Below are positions 1 to 8,540 of a stretch of DNA of 64,000 bases, one piece after another. This DNA comes from Bacteroides sp. 224 (GTDB lineage Bacteria; Bacteroidota; Bacteroidia; Bacteroidales; Bacteroidaceae). The position numbers and the translations under genes are program-made. Under the pieces are notes generated by a model, which was not told where the DNA came from, did not search any database, and was given only the letters and a program-made list of their open reading frames with translations. Numbering within the stretch: position 1 is the first letter of the stretch; every line of letters begins with the position of its first letter. The stretch is taken from the NCBI RefSeq assembly GCF_010500995.1, contig NZ_QVMK01000019.1, positions 76,993 through 140,992 of the forward strand, given 5' to 3'.

Positions 1-2
1 GT

Positions 3-1319
3 GCAACAGCAAGACTGCAATACATCAACGGGCGTGCCAGTGAACTGGGTTTACGCATCTACCTCATCATCGACGAGTACGATAACTTCACTAACTCCAT
101 TCTTGCCAATATAGGCAAAAAGGCTTATCAGGATGCTACGCATGGCGATGGATTCTTCCGTTTCTTCTTCAATGTAATCAAGGTGATGACTACCGGAAGC
201 GGCATGGCACTGGAACGAATGTTTATTACCGGAGTAAGCCCCATTACACTGGATGATGTAACTTCAGGGTTTAATATTGGTACTAATTTTACTACCTCTC
301 CCAGATTCAACAATCTGGTAGGATTCTCCGAACCGGAGCTACGCACCATGTTAGAGTATTACTACGAGCATGGTCTGTTGAATATGGAGGTTGATGAAAT
401 CATAAAAGAGATAGAGCCTTGGTATGATAACTATTGCTTTGCCGAAGAACGCTTGGAGGAGTCTATGTACAACTCTGACATGGTGCTTTACTATCTCAAT
501 AGTTGCTTGGTTGACGGACGGCCTCCCCGGGAGATGATCGATAAAAACATCCGCACCGATTACAACAAGCTGCGCCATCTCATTAAGATTGATAAAGAAC
601 TGGGACAAAACTTCTCCGTGATTCGCGAGATAGTGGAAACTGGACAAACAACCGCTCTCCTTAACAGTGGTTTCTCGGTAGAGCAGATGGTAGACCCAAA
701 TAATTTCAAGTCGCTGCTTTACTATTTCGGACTGCTAAGCATACGAGGTACCTATCGGGGAAATATAGTTTTGACTATCCCCAATCATACCGTCCGAGAA
801 CAAATATATTCCTATCTGATAGAAGGGCTATCCGACAATAATATTTTCCGCATAGACTTCTATCAACTAGGAAAACTGATAGAAGCTATGGCTTACCAGG
901 GAGAATGGAAACCTGTTTTCTCTTACATCGCCTCCGAACTGGAAAAGCAAAGTCGCGTACGCGAGTTTATTGATGGCGAAGCGCATGTAAAAGGCTTCTT
1001 GCTGGCTTATTTGGGGATGACACACAACTATATGTTACTGCCCGAATATGAACTGGCCAAAGGGTATGCCGACTTCTACTTCCAGCCCAGCACCCGGCTA
1101 CCCGACACGGAGTATGCCTATCTGCTGGAAGTAAAGTACCTGAAACGAACTGATCCGGACGCTCGCATTGCCTCTCTTAAGGAGGAAGCCCGTGCACAAC
1201 TGCTGAAATATGCTTCGGATGATATCGTAACAAGTACTATCGGAGGGGCAAAGTTGCGGCTTATTACTGTGGTATTTCGTGGGTGGGAGCTGGTGGAGAT
1301 GGAAGAGGTATGTAACTAA
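3..1319 (+). CDS. AAA-ATPase / PD-(D/E)XK nuclease-like protein, 5'-partial
   Basis: The reading frame is open from base 3, so the start lies outside the window; 438 residues are visible. Near the visible N-terminus a hydrophobic strand ends in IIDEYDNF, the Walker B motif of the AAA-ATPase-like family (PF09820 type). The C-terminus has GYADFYF followed by LLEVKYLK, the D...ExK core of the PD-(D/E)XK fold (PF08011 type). These proteins are abundant and often multicopy in Bacteroidales. Their function is unknown, with roles in mobile elements or defence proposed. A second, complete relative lies at 17870-19429. The stop overlaps the stop of the convergent membrane-protein gene by 4 nt. Family assignment is firm; biological role is not. 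Confidence 0.9.
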   Translation, partial: ATARLQYINGRASELGLRIYLIIDEYDNFTNSILANIGKKAYQDATHGDGFFRFFFNVIKVMTTGSGMALERMFITGVSPITLDDVTSGFNIGTNFTTSPRFNNLVGFSEPELRTMLEYYYEHGLLNMEVDEIIKEIEPWYDNYCFAEERLEESMYNSDMVLYYLNSCLVDGRPPREMIDKNIRTDYNKLRHLIKIDKELGQNFSVIREIVETGQTTALLNSGFSVEQMVDPNNFKSLLYYFGLLSIRGTYRGNIVLTIPNHTVREQIYSYLIEGLSDNNIFRIDFYQLGKLIEAMAYQGEWKPVFSYIASELEKQSRVREFIDGEAHVKGFLLAYLGMTHNYMLLPEYELAKGYADFYFQPSTRLPDTEYAYLLEVKYLKRTDPDARIASLKEEARAQLLKYASDDIVTSTIGGAKLRLITVVFRGWELVEMEEVCN

Positions 1320-2029
1320 TCCTCCCCCCAATCACTAAACCCCTTCACGCGTTTTATCTTAAAATCCGCCCAAGCTATCAGTATATAATAGATGGCTCCA
1401 AAGCATATAGCAACTTGGGGCTCATCTAAAAACAGGCCACTCCCTCTCTTTACACTTGCATAATCGGCACGTTCCAGAAAGTCTTTAGATAAGCCTAATT
1501 CAGGAATCAACCCCGAGAATATAGCGATGAATAACATCAAAAAGAAATAAATAAGAATCGTAGCAACTGCACTCATCACCATACGAGATTTTTCTACTCC
1601 ATCTACATTGAAGAAAGCAAACCGCATTCGATTGAAAACAACAATCAGATAGATCCAAAGAATGGATAAATCGCCTACCGAACTGGTAAAAGCCCATGCA
1701 AATAATCCGTAAAAAGGAAAGAAAAAAAGAAGAGACCATTTCACAGGCATCACTGCCATAAATACTCCGGAATGAGCCATTACAAATTCAAAAGCCATGA
1801 GTGTGGCAAAATAATATACTTGCGATATATCTGCAGGCGTAGGCGAAAACCATAAACGAAAGTATTGATAGGCCAAAAACAAGCAGAACCCAATATCTAT
1901 TAAATCGAATATCCATGCAAAGAAACGATTCTGCGGTATAGCGGTCGGCTTGTTTGACTTATTCTGAAAGTAAGTGCCTGTTGTTTCACTCTTCCGGGGT
2001 GCGCGTTTCTTTTTGTTTCTTCGTTCCAT
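1316..2029 (-). CDS. Uncharacterised multi-pass membrane protein (paralogue 1 of 3)
   Basis: 237 residues from the ATG at 2029; a longer reading from a TTG at 2041 is less likely. A basic, hydrophilic N-terminus (MERRNKKKR) precedes about five or six hydrophobic segments. It shares a pattern with the next two genes: an FDLIDIGF-type opening helix, LWFSPTP, NRM in the middle, and a SGLIPELGLSKDFL stretch before the last helix. It overlaps the end of paralogue 2 by 44 nt, so the three genes probably form one transcript. I do not recognise the family. The helix count and basic N-terminus suggest an inner-membrane protein, but no catalytic motif is visible. Confidence 0.8.
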   Translation of the reverse strand: MERRNKKKRAPRKSETTGTYFQNKSNKPTAIPQNRFFAWIFDLIDIGFCLFLAYQYFRLWFSPTPADISQVYYFATLMAFEFVMAHSGVFMAVMPVKWSLLFFFPFYGLFAWAFTSSVGDLSILWIYLIVVFNRMRFAFFNVDGVEKSRMVMSAVATILIYFFLMLFIAIFSGLIPELGLSKDFLERADYASVKRGSGLFLDEPQVAICFGAIYYILIAWADFKIKRVKGFSDWGED

Positions 2030-2750
2030 GTTTAAAATCAATTACTATTGTTTTACTCCAATCTATATGCCTCATAATAATCATTAAAGCAATATTTGCT
2101 ATATAATACTCAATTAGGAAAAGTACTTGGAATTTTGCATTCATAAATTCAGTCCGATAAGAAATACTATCCAAAAAACTTTCTGTAAGCCCAAAGGAAG
2201 GCTGAAAAAACATGAAAGCTCCTTGAATGACTAATACAATGATGAGTGAAATTATAGACATTGCAAGATAAAGTGCCTTCTTTTTATCTATTTTATTCAG
2301 ACAAATTGCGCACATACGATTAAGTAGCATAAGGATAAACACAAAAGAATGGGTAGTATTCTTCATCAGACTAAGCAACATTACAGTCAATAAGCCATAA
2401 AACAGAAAGGCTATAATGGTTCCATATTTGCGTCCTGCGATGATGACAAAAATTTTAAAAGGAACCATGGAAAACTCCAATAAGAGCAATGTTTCTACAC
2501 TATCGAGCAAGCTGCCGGCTGTTGTCGGGTCGGGAGTAATCCATAACTGAAATAACTGATAGATGAAAAATAGCTGGAAGGCGATATCAATCCAATCAAA
2601 AACAAGTGAAAAGCGAGGCTCTTTCCGAAGCGTTTCTTTAGGAGAAGTTTCGCTTTGAACAAGTATTTCCGGAGTTTTGACTTTCTGAAAAGAGTGTTTT
2701 TTCTCTTTCTTTTCTCTTCTTTCTTGCGCCCTCCTCTCTCTTCTTAACAT
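1986..2750 (-). CDS. Uncharacterised multi-pass membrane protein (paralogue 2 of 3)
   Basis: 254 residues with ATG at 2750. The first 45 residues are very basic and hydrophilic (MLRRERRAQERREKKEKK), followed by hydrophobic helices. The family pattern is clear: FDWIDIAFQLFFIYQLFQLW, ITPDPTTAGS, an EFSMVPFKIFVII helix, LNRM, and FQPSFGLTESFLDS. Paralogue 3 aligns best with it (PDPTTAGSLLD against PNPLTAGDMLD, and MVPFKIFVIIAGRKYG against MIPFKMFIVVFGRKFG). This points to a recent duplication, with paralogue 1 more diverged. Function unknown. Confidence 0.8.
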   Translation of the reverse strand: MLRRERRAQERREKKEKKHSFQKVKTPEILVQSETSPKETLRKEPRFSLVFDWIDIAFQLFFIYQLFQLWITPDPTTAGSLLDSVETLLLLEFSMVPFKIFVIIAGRKYGTIIAFLFYGLLTVMLLSLMKNTTHSFVFILMLLNRMCAICLNKIDKKKALYLAMSIISLIIVLVIQGAFMFFQPSFGLTESFLDSISYRTEFMNAKFQVLFLIEYYIANIALMIIMRHIDWSKTIVIDFKHGTKKQKETRTPEE

Positions 2751-2804
2751 GGTATATGCTGTGTTTTTGATACTTATCCTATAATGTATGTACTCTTTCT
2801 TCGA

Positions 2805-3395
2805 TTAATTATGGCATAGTTCGTCTTCTTTAAAGCGCTTCTTCAATTTATAGTCAATAACTATTGTAGAGATATAATAGGTAAGTAAAAGGCAAATTGT
2901 GTATTTAGGTGATGTGTTGTTGGTGTTGTAAACAATGCTATTCAGAAACTCTTCAGTCAATCCAAATGAAGGAATCAAGAAAGAGAAAATCCCCCAAAAG
3001 AATATCAAAATAAAGAGTGCCCCAACCGAGAATAACAAGGAAAGCTTTTTCTCTGCTTTTGTAGTATTAAAGTAAATCGACCACATACGACTAAACAAAA
3101 AGAACAGAAGCATTATAGCAAAACCTGTGTCATTGATATTCAGCAAGATTCCCCCTAATGATAAACAATACCAAAAGATAGAGAAATATAAACCGAACTT
3201 ACGTCCAAAGACAACAATGAACATTTTAAAAGGAATCATGATAACCTCCAGAACGACTAAGCCGGAAAAGTTATCAAGCATATCGCCAGCCGTAAGCGGA
3301 TTAGGGGCAACCCATACCCGAAGAAGCAAAAAGAAAAAGTAGACATACAATGCCCAATCTAAGTAGGTAAAGAAACGTTGGAATTTGGGATTCAT
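2805..3395 (-). CDS. Uncharacterised multi-pass membrane protein (paralogue 3 of 3)
   Basis: 196 residues, ATG at 3395. This is the shortest member of the tandem family. It lacks the long basic N-terminal tail and begins directly before the first helix (FTYLDWALYVYFFFLLLRVW). It keeps PNPLTAGDMLDN, the PFKMFIVVFGRKFG helix, FSRM and LIPSFGLTEEFLNS. Its start overlaps the stop of the upstream OmpH-like gene by 4 nt (ATGA), which indicates translational coupling. Function unknown. Confidence 0.8.
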   Translation of the reverse strand: MNPKFQRFFTYLDWALYVYFFFLLLRVWVAPNPLTAGDMLDNFSGLVVLEVIMIPFKMFIVVFGRKFGLYFSIFWYCLSLGGILLNINDTGFAIMLLFFLFSRMWSIYFNTTKAEKKLSLLFSVGALFILIFFWGIFSFLIPSFGLTEEFLNSIVYNTNNTSPKYTICLLLTYYISTIVIDYKLKKRFKEDELCHN

Positions 3396-3949
3396 GGCAG
3401 TCTCGCATTAAGCCCCTCTACCACTTCTTGCGTTACGTTATGTTCTTTCTTCCCATAGAGTATATTATCAAAGCCTGAGTTGGTAAGGATAAAATCGTAT
3501 CCTTTTTCCTGGGCATATTCTTCGATGAATGCGCTGATGGCTTTATGAAGAACAACAGCATTCTGATCATTCTCGTTTTTTAGTTCTACAGCCAATTGTT
3601 CTTTCTCTTTTTCCAGATTTTCTTGTCTGTTCTGAATTCGGTCATATTCCTGTTGGGCTCGTTCGGCACTGATGAAAGCATTTTTTTCTATTTTCTCTTG
3701 AAATAATTGTATTTCTTTCTCTAAATCTTTCATCTTCAGATTCAATGATGTGCGTATATTTTCTTCCTTTTGAAGCGTTTGCGCCATCATATCATTCCAC
3801 ATTTTATAATTTGTCAGTAACGAATCCATATTAACATATCCAATTTTAAGGACTTGAACAGGTGTTGTGGTGCCAAATTCTGTTTCTTGTGCATTAACAC
3901 AAAAAATTGTTCCTACAAAAAAGAAGATTAAAAGAACTGTTTTTTTCAT
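3392..3949 (-). CDS. OmpH/Skp-family periplasmic chaperone
   Basis: 185 residues when started at the ATG at 3949 (MKKTVLLIFFFVGTIFCVNAQ, a clean type I signal peptide). The longer open frame to 4030 runs into the terminator and is not coding. After a short beta strand (LKIGYVNMDSLLTNY, the classic OmpH opening) comes a long charged coiled coil of about 90 residues, then the closing strand GYDFILTNSGFDNILYG. This is the Skp fold: trimeric 'tentacles' that hold unfolded outer-membrane proteins in the periplasm. It sits at the head of the membrane-paralogue operon, coupled by a 4-nt overlap. Other Bacteroidales OmpH copies usually lie next to bamA, so this is probably an extra paralogue. Confidence 0.88.
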   Translation of the reverse strand: MKKTVLLIFFFVGTIFCVNAQETEFGTTTPVQVLKIGYVNMDSLLTNYKMWNDMMAQTLQKEENIRTSLNLKMKDLEKEIQLFQEKIEKNAFISAERAQQEYDRIQNRQENLEKEKEQLAVELKNENDQNAVVLHKAISAFIEEYAQEKGYDFILTNSGFDNILYGKKEHNVTQEVVEGLNARLP

Positions 3950-3974
3950 CGTTGAATGTATTAAGTGTTTCTTA

Positions 3975-4012
3975 ATAAAAAAACACTCTACAAGCAATAA
4001 CCTGTAGAGTGT
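3975..4012 (-). terminator. Rho-independent terminator after tRNA-Gln
   Basis: A perfect 10-bp stem (ACACTCTACA paired with TGTAGAGTGT) with an 10-nt loop, followed on the minus strand by a run of seven T. It lies just downstream of the leftward tRNA-Gln and separates it from the OmpH-like gene. T and A runs on both sides would also allow function in the other direction. Confidence 0.85.
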
Positions 4013-4021
4013 CTTTTTTTG

Positions 4022-4092
4022 TTGTCTCACCAGGATTCGAACCTAGACAAACAGAACCAAAAACTGTTGTGCTACCATTACACCATGAGACA
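4022..4092 (-). tRNA. tRNA-Gln (anticodon TTG)
   Basis: 71 nt without CCA. The acceptor arm TGTCTCA pairs with TGAGACA, with discriminator A at 4022. The T-arm contains GGTTCGAATCC. The D-arm contains AATGGTAG. The anticodon loop is TTTTGGT, giving anticodon TTG (Gln), inside the ACAG/CTGT stem. No CCA is encoded, as is usual in this phylum. Confidence 0.93.
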
Positions 4093-4184
4093 AACTTGTG
4101 TGCTTTCTGTTAAAAAGCGGTGCAAAGATAGGGCTACTGTTTCTATTTTGCAAGTATTTAAAGAACTATTTTTTGTTTTACTAT

Positions 4185-4215
4185 AAAAAAACCCCGATTT
4201 ATAAGATCGGGGTTA
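4185..4215 (-). terminator. Rho-independent terminator after tyrS
   Basis: Minus-strand stem AACCCCGAT with its complement ATCGGGGTT around a 7-nt loop, followed by seven T. It lies 24 nt beyond the tyrS stop codon. Confidence 0.9.
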
Positions 4216-4238
4216 AAATTTCTATTGTTTAGCACGAA

Positions 4239-5537
4239 TTATTTAGCAATCACCAAATAATAATTCTTCTTGCCTTTTTGTACCAGCAGATATTTATCGT
4301 TCAGCAAATCGGCTGTTGTAATCTCCTGATCGAAGGCAGCCAACTTCTCTTTATTCAAAGCAACACCACCGCCTTGAACAAGTTTACGCATTTCGCCTTT
4401 TGAAGGGAATACGGCCGCATTTTCTACAAACAAATCAACGGCTTTTGTTCCTTCTTTCAAAAGATCTTTGGAGATCTCGAACTGAGGAACGCCATCAAAA
4501 ACGGCTAAAAGGGTGTCTTCATCCAATTTCTTCAATGCATCGGAGGTAGCATTACCAAACAAGATGTTTGATGCTTCTACGGCCGCTTCATAATCTTCCA
4601 AAGAGTGTACCATAACGGTAATCTCCTTAGCCAAGCGTTTTTGTAAGGCACGCAAATGCGGAGCTTCTTCTTGTTCTTTCTCTAAAGCAAGTATTTCTTC
4701 CTGGTTTAATGCTGTAAAGATACGAATGTACTTAGCAGCATCCACATCGCTTACATTCAACCAGAACTGATAAAACTTATATGGAGAAGTATAACGACGA
4801 TCCAACCATACGTTACCCGATTCTGTTTTGCCGAATTTACCACCGTCTGCTTTAGTTATCAACGGACAAACCAGTGCAAAAGCTTCACTTTCATGCCCCA
4901 TCTTACGACGAATTAATTCGGTTCCGGTAGTAATATTACCCCATTGATCCGAACCACCCATTTGCAGGCGAACACCTTCGTTTTGATATAAATATAAATA
5001 ATCGTATCCTTGTAAAAGTTGATAAGAAAACTCTGTGAAAGAGAGTCCTACACTTGATTCGGAGTTCAAACGTTTCTTCACCGAATCTTTCGACATCATG
5101 TAGTTTACAGTGATGTGTTTTCCGATATCACGGATAAAGTTCAGGAACGAATACTCCTTCATCCAGTCGTAGTTGTTTACCAACTTGGCTGCATTAGGGG
5201 CATCAGAGTCGAAATCAAGGAATTTCGCCAGCTGTTTTCTGATACTTTCCTGATTGTGACGGAGAGTGGCTTCGTCCAACAAGTTACGTTCGGCCGACTT
5301 CATCGAAGGGTCACCAATCATACCGGTGGCACCACCTATCAAAGCAATCGGGCGATGTCCGGCGCGTTGAAAATGCTTCAACATCATCACACTCACCAAG
5401 TGTCCGATATGCAATGAATCGGCTGTAGGGTCAATACCTACGTAAGCAGAAGTCATTCCTTTTTGTAACTGTTCTTCGGTTCCGGGCATCATGTCTTGAA
5501 TCATGCCTCTCCATCTTAATTCTTCTACAAAATTCAT
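4239..5537 (-). CDS. tyrS: Tyrosyl-tRNA synthetase
   Basis: 432 residues, the normal length for the bacterial TyrRS class. It charges tRNA-Tyr with tyrosine in the cytoplasm. The class I signature HIGH is present ([13 protein letters not shown]), with the TyrRS tyrosine-pocket region [11 protein letters not shown], the [12 protein letters not shown] motif, and KFGKT as the KMSKS equivalent. The last 60 or so residues form the S4-like RNA-binding domain ([15 protein letters not shown]). It is monocistronic with its own terminator. The region upstream (5538-5616) is AT-rich, before a RAYT element. Confidence 0.97.
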   Translation of the reverse strand: MNFVEELRWRGMIQDMMPGTEEQLQKGMTSAYVGIDPTADSLHIGHLVSVMMLKHFQRAGHRPIALIGGATGMIGDPSMKSAERNLLDEATLRHNQESIRKQLAKFLDFDSDAPNAAKLVNNYDWMKEYSFLNFIRDIGKHITVNYMMSKDSVKKRLNSESSVGLSFTEFSYQLLQGYDYLYLYQNEGVRLQMGGSDQWGNITTGTELIRRKMGHESEAFALVCPLITKADGGKFGKTESGNVWLDRRYTSPYKFYQFWLNVSDVDAAKYIRIFTALNQEEILALEKEQEEAPHLRALQKRLAKEITVMVHSLEDYEAAVEASNILFGNATSDALKKLDEDTLLAVFDGVPQFEISKDLLKEGTKAVDLFVENAAVFPSKGEMRKLVQGGGVALNKEKLAAFDQEITTADLLNDKYLLVQKGKKNYYLVIAK

Positions 5538-5616
5538 CGAATGATTTATTATTTAATATGTTTACAAGGCAAAAATACGACTTTAGTTTGATATAATGGT
5601 ACCTTTACAGGTAGTT

Positions 5617-6375
5617 TTATAGGCCAACGGCCTAATAGCCTTTAGCGTAGGGCAAGGGAGGCTTCTGCCGACCGCCGCCCTATGATTGAAGTTGAATTGA
5701 TATTGGATAGAAACGAGGCTGTAGGTCTCGGAGCCTCCATGAAACTACTTATTCCCAAAGATATCGTTCATCATATTCTTGCTCATACTTCTTTAGAAAT
5801 GCAATGAGTTCCTCTTTAAATGTACGGATACGATGATGTTCTTTTTGATTGCGAATATAATTTATTACAATATCCTTTTCCGAAGGATTAACAGAAAAAA
5901 TACAATAACCATCCTGCCAATAAAAATTAGCATACGAAGGTGCAATTGTTTTCATCCATTTAGAAGATTGCTTCTTTATTTCTTCAATCAACTTTATTTG
6001 GGTAATCTTCTTAGATAAAAGACAAAGAATATGAATATGGTCTTTATAACCTCCTATCTGAATAGGATAACATTCTAATGCTCTGCATGCTCCACCCAAA
6101 TATTCCCAAAGTCGTTCTTCGACCTGATTATCAATAAATGGATAACGATGTTTAGTACTAAAGGTGATATGTACATAGACTTTAGATAATGATTGTGGCA
6201 TAGTTTGTCGTTTAGCGAGCAAAGATAACAAAAGAGATGGAATAGAGAAAATGGAATGGCGGCTCCGAGGCTTACAGCCTCATTTGCTAAACATTGTCTA
6301 TCATCTATCCATAGGGCGATGGTCGGCATCCGCCTCCCTTGCCCTACGCTAAAGGCTATTAGGCCGTTGGCCTAT
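5617..6375. mobile_element. RAYT (IS200/IS605-like) element with long REP-type inverted ends
   Basis: About 115-bp imperfect inverted ends flank one transposase gene. Both ends carry the same sub-modules in the same order from the outside: the small palindrome GGCCAACGGCC, then TAGCGTAGGGCAAGGGAGGC, a CCGACC/GGTCGG core, GCCCTATG, and an inner GAGGCT..AGCCTC hairpin. REP-associated tyrosine transposases process such hairpin ends as single strands. It lies in the gap between tyrS and the tatD-like gene. A shorter relative without the gene is at 29526-29728. Confidence 0.85.
5749..6201 (-). CDS. REP-associated tyrosine transposase (Y1_Tnp / IS200-like)
   Basis: 150 residues from the ATG at 6201 (MPQSLSKVYVHITFSTKHR, the standard opening of this family in Bacteroidetes); an upstream start at 6231 adds ten residues of doubtful origin. 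The HUH metal site is DHIHIL. The catalytic tyrosine is probably in the NYIRNQKEHH motif near residue 115, where the family has YI-NQ-HH. A C-terminal TFKEELIAFLKKY helix completes the domain. The gene is intact and surrounded by matching inverted ends, so the element could still be active or serve related REPINs in trans. Confidence 0.93.
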   Translation of the reverse strand: MPQSLSKVYVHITFSTKHRYPFIDNQVEERLWEYLGGACRALECYPIQIGGYKDHIHILCLLSKKITQIKLIEEIKKQSSKWMKTIAPSYANFYWQDGYCIFSVNPSEKDIVINYIRNQKEHHRIRTFKEELIAFLKKYEQEYDERYLWE

Positions 6376-6384
6376 TTTTACCTA

Positions 6385-7026
6385 CTACTTAAAAACAATA
6401 TTGATATTTTGTTGCACCCTCTCTATCAATTCATTAGCAGAAAGGTCCAAACATTGAGAAGCATTTTGATACAAAGTAAGGATAGGGACATCACTTTCGT
6501 CGGTTTCCAGAAACAATTTGTCAACCGGAATGGTTTTCAATGCTTCTTTGTTATATTTCTCGCCCAATGAAAGGTAAAAGCCATGATCGGTTAGTTGCTT
6601 TGCCATTTCTTTCTTCCCACGAAAGCCATGAATAATCCACGGCACGACAGGGTTTAGTTCTTTTTTAAGATGAATAACCTCATTAAACGAATGAACAGCA
6701 TGAATAATGAGCGGCTTCTTTATCATTTCTGATATCTCTATATGCTTCCTAAAGGCATATTCCTGAATATTCGGAGTTGTTGTATTGGCTAATTTATCAA
6801 GACCGGTTTCGCCAATAGCCAAAACATTCGCCCTGCCTGCAATACCGGCCAACGAATCCCAGTCTTCTTCTTTATTGGAAGAAAGATACCACGGATGATA
6901 GCCTATCGAGTAAAATCCATCTTCAGAAGGTAAATGAGGCGCCACCTCCGCAGAGGCTACCACATTCATAATTGCTTGTAGCGGATTACTTGGTGAGTGA
7001 TGAGTATGAATATCCAGCAATTCCAT
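6385..7026 (-). CDS. TatD-family metal-dependent hydrolase
   Basis: 213 residues, shorter than E. coli TatD (about 260). Metal-binding motifs of the TatD TIM barrel are present in order: DIHTHH at the N-terminus, AIGETGLDKL, IIHAVHSFNEV, WIIHGFRGKKEMA and LETDES. The family are Mg-dependent 3'-5' exonucleases or DNases involved in DNA repair and turnover. It is first of a cluster with yidD, rnpA, hemD and DUF4271 that is conserved across Bacteroidales. The RAYT end lies only 10 nt beyond its stop. Confidence 0.9.
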   Translation of the reverse strand: MELLDIHTHHSPSNPLQAIMNVVASAEVAPHLPSEDGFYSIGYHPWYLSSNKEEDWDSLAGIAGRANVLAIGETGLDKLANTTTPNIQEYAFRKHIEISEMIKKPLIIHAVHSFNEVIHLKKELNPVVPWIIHGFRGKKEMAKQLTDHGFYLSLGEKYNKEALKTIPVDKLFLETDESDVPILTLYQNASQCLDLSANELIERVQQNINIVFK

Positions 7027-7037
7027 AACCGGATTAA

Positions 7038-7259
7038 TTAAGGCACAGGATCATAACCGGAGCCTCCCCACGGATGGCAACGTAATATTCTTCGCAGCCC
7101 CAGATAAAATCCTTTAAAGGGACCATGCTTCTTTATTGCCTCAATGGCATATTGAGAACAGGTTGGAGTATATCGGCAGGAAGGGGGCAATAATGGAGAA
7201 ATGCACGCTCTGTAAAAGTAGATCGGCAGCAACAATATGTATGAAAGTAACTTCTTCAT
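7038..7259 (-). CDS. yidD: Membrane protein insertion efficiency factor YidD
   Basis: 73 residues. An N-terminal hydrophobic helix ([19 protein letters not shown]) is followed by the family signature [19 protein letters not shown], then [17 protein letters not shown], which is nearly invariant in the family. YidD is an inner-membrane-associated helper of YidC-mediated insertion. It overlaps the end of rnpA by 4 nt, matching the widespread rnpA-yidD pairing. Confidence 0.95.
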   Translation of the reverse strand: MKKLLSYILLLPIYFYRACISPLLPPSCRYTPTCSQYAIEAIKKHGPFKGFYLGLRRILRCHPWGGSGYDPVP

Positions 7260-7642
7260 GATAGCTTTTCAATTGTCCTTGCCAATAGTATCTTCATCTT
7301 ATCCTCTATTTGGGTGGACGAAATCATTTCATTCGACAAGTAGATAAAAGCTATAACAACCGATTTCTCTTGTTGTTCAAGGTATTGAAGAAGTTCATGT
7401 TTATTCTTCCGGTAAGCTTCGCGTATCTGGCGCTTTATTCTGTTTCTATGTACTGCTCGCTTAAAGCGTTTTTTAGGCACACTAATCAGAATGGCAGCAG
7501 GTACTTTCCCCGCCTCTTCAAGCTCCATGCAAACCATACGCAGCGGAAACACCGAGAAAGATTTTGAACCACCTTCAAACATCTTTTCGATAAGTTTCTT
7601 ACTATTTAGCTTTTCGGCTTTACAAAATGTATTTCTTTGCAT
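7256..7642 (-). CDS. rnpA: Ribonuclease P protein component
   Basis: 128 residues. The RNP motif [13 protein letters not shown] is clear (the family's RNxxKRxxRE). The protein binds RNase P RNA and helps 5' maturation of tRNAs. It is followed by yidD with a 4-nt overlap and preceded by hemD across a 141-bp gap filled by a hairpin element. The rnpB RNA gene is not in this window. Confidence 0.95.
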   Translation of the reverse strand: MQRNTFCKAEKLNSKKLIEKMFEGGSKSFSVFPLRMVCMELEEAGKVPAAILISVPKKRFKRAVHRNRIKRQIREAYRKNKHELLQYLEQQEKSVVIAFIYLSNEMISSTQIEDKMKILLARTIEKLS

Positions 7643-7648
7643 TGGTCA

Positions 7649-7772
7649 GTTACGAGTTACAGAGTTACGAGTTACGGGTTACAAGTATAGGAAGAAAATT
7701 CCGGTTTACAAAAACGGAGTTACGATCCATCCGTATGGCACTCGTAACTCCGTAACTTGTAACTCGTAACTT
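7649..7772. repeat. Intergenic hairpin with word-repeat arms
   Basis: An inverted repeat whose left arm strings together GTTACGAGTTAC-like words and whose right arm is built from the complementary GTAACTC/CGTAACT words. The loop holds CGATCCATCCGTATGGC. It fills nearly the whole hemD-rnpA gap. It is similar in design to the elements at 16347, 28000, 56142 and 58661. Confidence 0.75.
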
Positions 7773-7783
7773 CTTATATACGA

Positions 7784-8536
7784 TTATTTTCCTTTATTTG
7801 TTTCTTTGATAAACAATTCGAGTGCAGCAGTCATAGATGGCGCATTAGGCGTAGGAGCTTCTAAGTCCAAGCGAAATCCGGCATCGCGTACAGCTTGTGC
7901 TGTGGTTGTTCCGAATGTTCCGATTTTGATTTCTTTCTGATCGAAATTCGGGAAGTTTTTCTGTAGCGAAGATACTCCCGAAGGGCTGAAGAATACAAGC
8001 ATATCATAGTCGAACTCTTCATCTTCTGTGAAATCGTTACTTACCGTACGGTACATAACAGCCTCTACATATTGAACTTTCAATTTATCCAGCAAATTCT
8101 TCACATCGCCATTACGAACATCCGAAACCGGTACAATGAACTTTTCCGAATTATGCTTGGTGATAGAAGGAGCTAAATCTTCTATTTTACCGGATGAACC
8201 AAAGAAAATCTTTCTCTTTCGGTACTGAACGTATTTCTGTATATAAAGGGCTACTGCCTCAGTTACACAAAAGTACTTCATAGTTTCAGGTATGGTTACG
8301 CGTAAATCCGCACATAAATTGAAATAGTGGTCAATGGCATGGCGGGAGGTGAAAATGACAGCGGTATAATCCGATATGGATATTTTTTGTTGTCTGAATT
8401 CTTTCGCAGAAAGTCTTTCTACCTTGATGAAAGGGCGGAAATTTATTTTTACTCCATACTTTTCTGCAATGTCGTAATAAGGAGATTTTTCTGACGCAGG
8501 TTTTGGTTGCGACACAAGTACTTTCTTGATTTTCAA
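7784..8536 (-). CDS. hemD: Uroporphyrinogen-III synthase
   Basis: 250 residues, normal for HemD, which closes hydroxymethylbilane to uroporphyrinogen III. The fold is visible in the repeated two-lobe pattern: an opening VSQPKP segment, AVIFTSRHAIDHYF in lobe one, and MLVFFSPSGVSSLQKNF with IGTFGTTTAQAVRDAGF in lobe two. HemD is poorly conserved, so recognition rests on these segments and on the neighbourhood (DUF4271-hemD-rnpA-yidD, standard in Bacteroidetes). It starts 4 nt after the DUF4271 stop, so the two are probably co-transcribed. Confidence 0.9.
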   Translation of the reverse strand: MKIKKVLVSQPKPASEKSPYYDIAEKYGVKINFRPFIKVERLSAKEFRQQKISISDYTAVIFTSRHAIDHYFNLCADLRVTIPETMKYFCVTEAVALYIQKYVQYRKRKIFFGSSGKIEDLAPSITKHNSEKFIVPVSDVRNGDVKNLLDKLKVQYVEAVMYRTVSNDFTEDEEFDYDMLVFFSPSGVSSLQKNFPNFDQKEIKIGTFGTTTAQAVRDAGFRLDLEAPTPNAPSMTAALELFIKETNKGK

Positions 8537-8540
8537 CGTC

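Noticed and set aside
3392..4030. Long start of the OmpH-like protein at 4030
   Set aside because: It would be translated through the tRNA-Gln terminator and place the signal peptide 27 residues inside; the ATG at 3949 starts a proper signal peptide.
5617..6375. Classical IS with short terminal inverted repeats and target duplication
   Set aside because: Ends are long, multi-hairpin REP modules, and the transposase is of Y1 type, which does not make target-site duplications.
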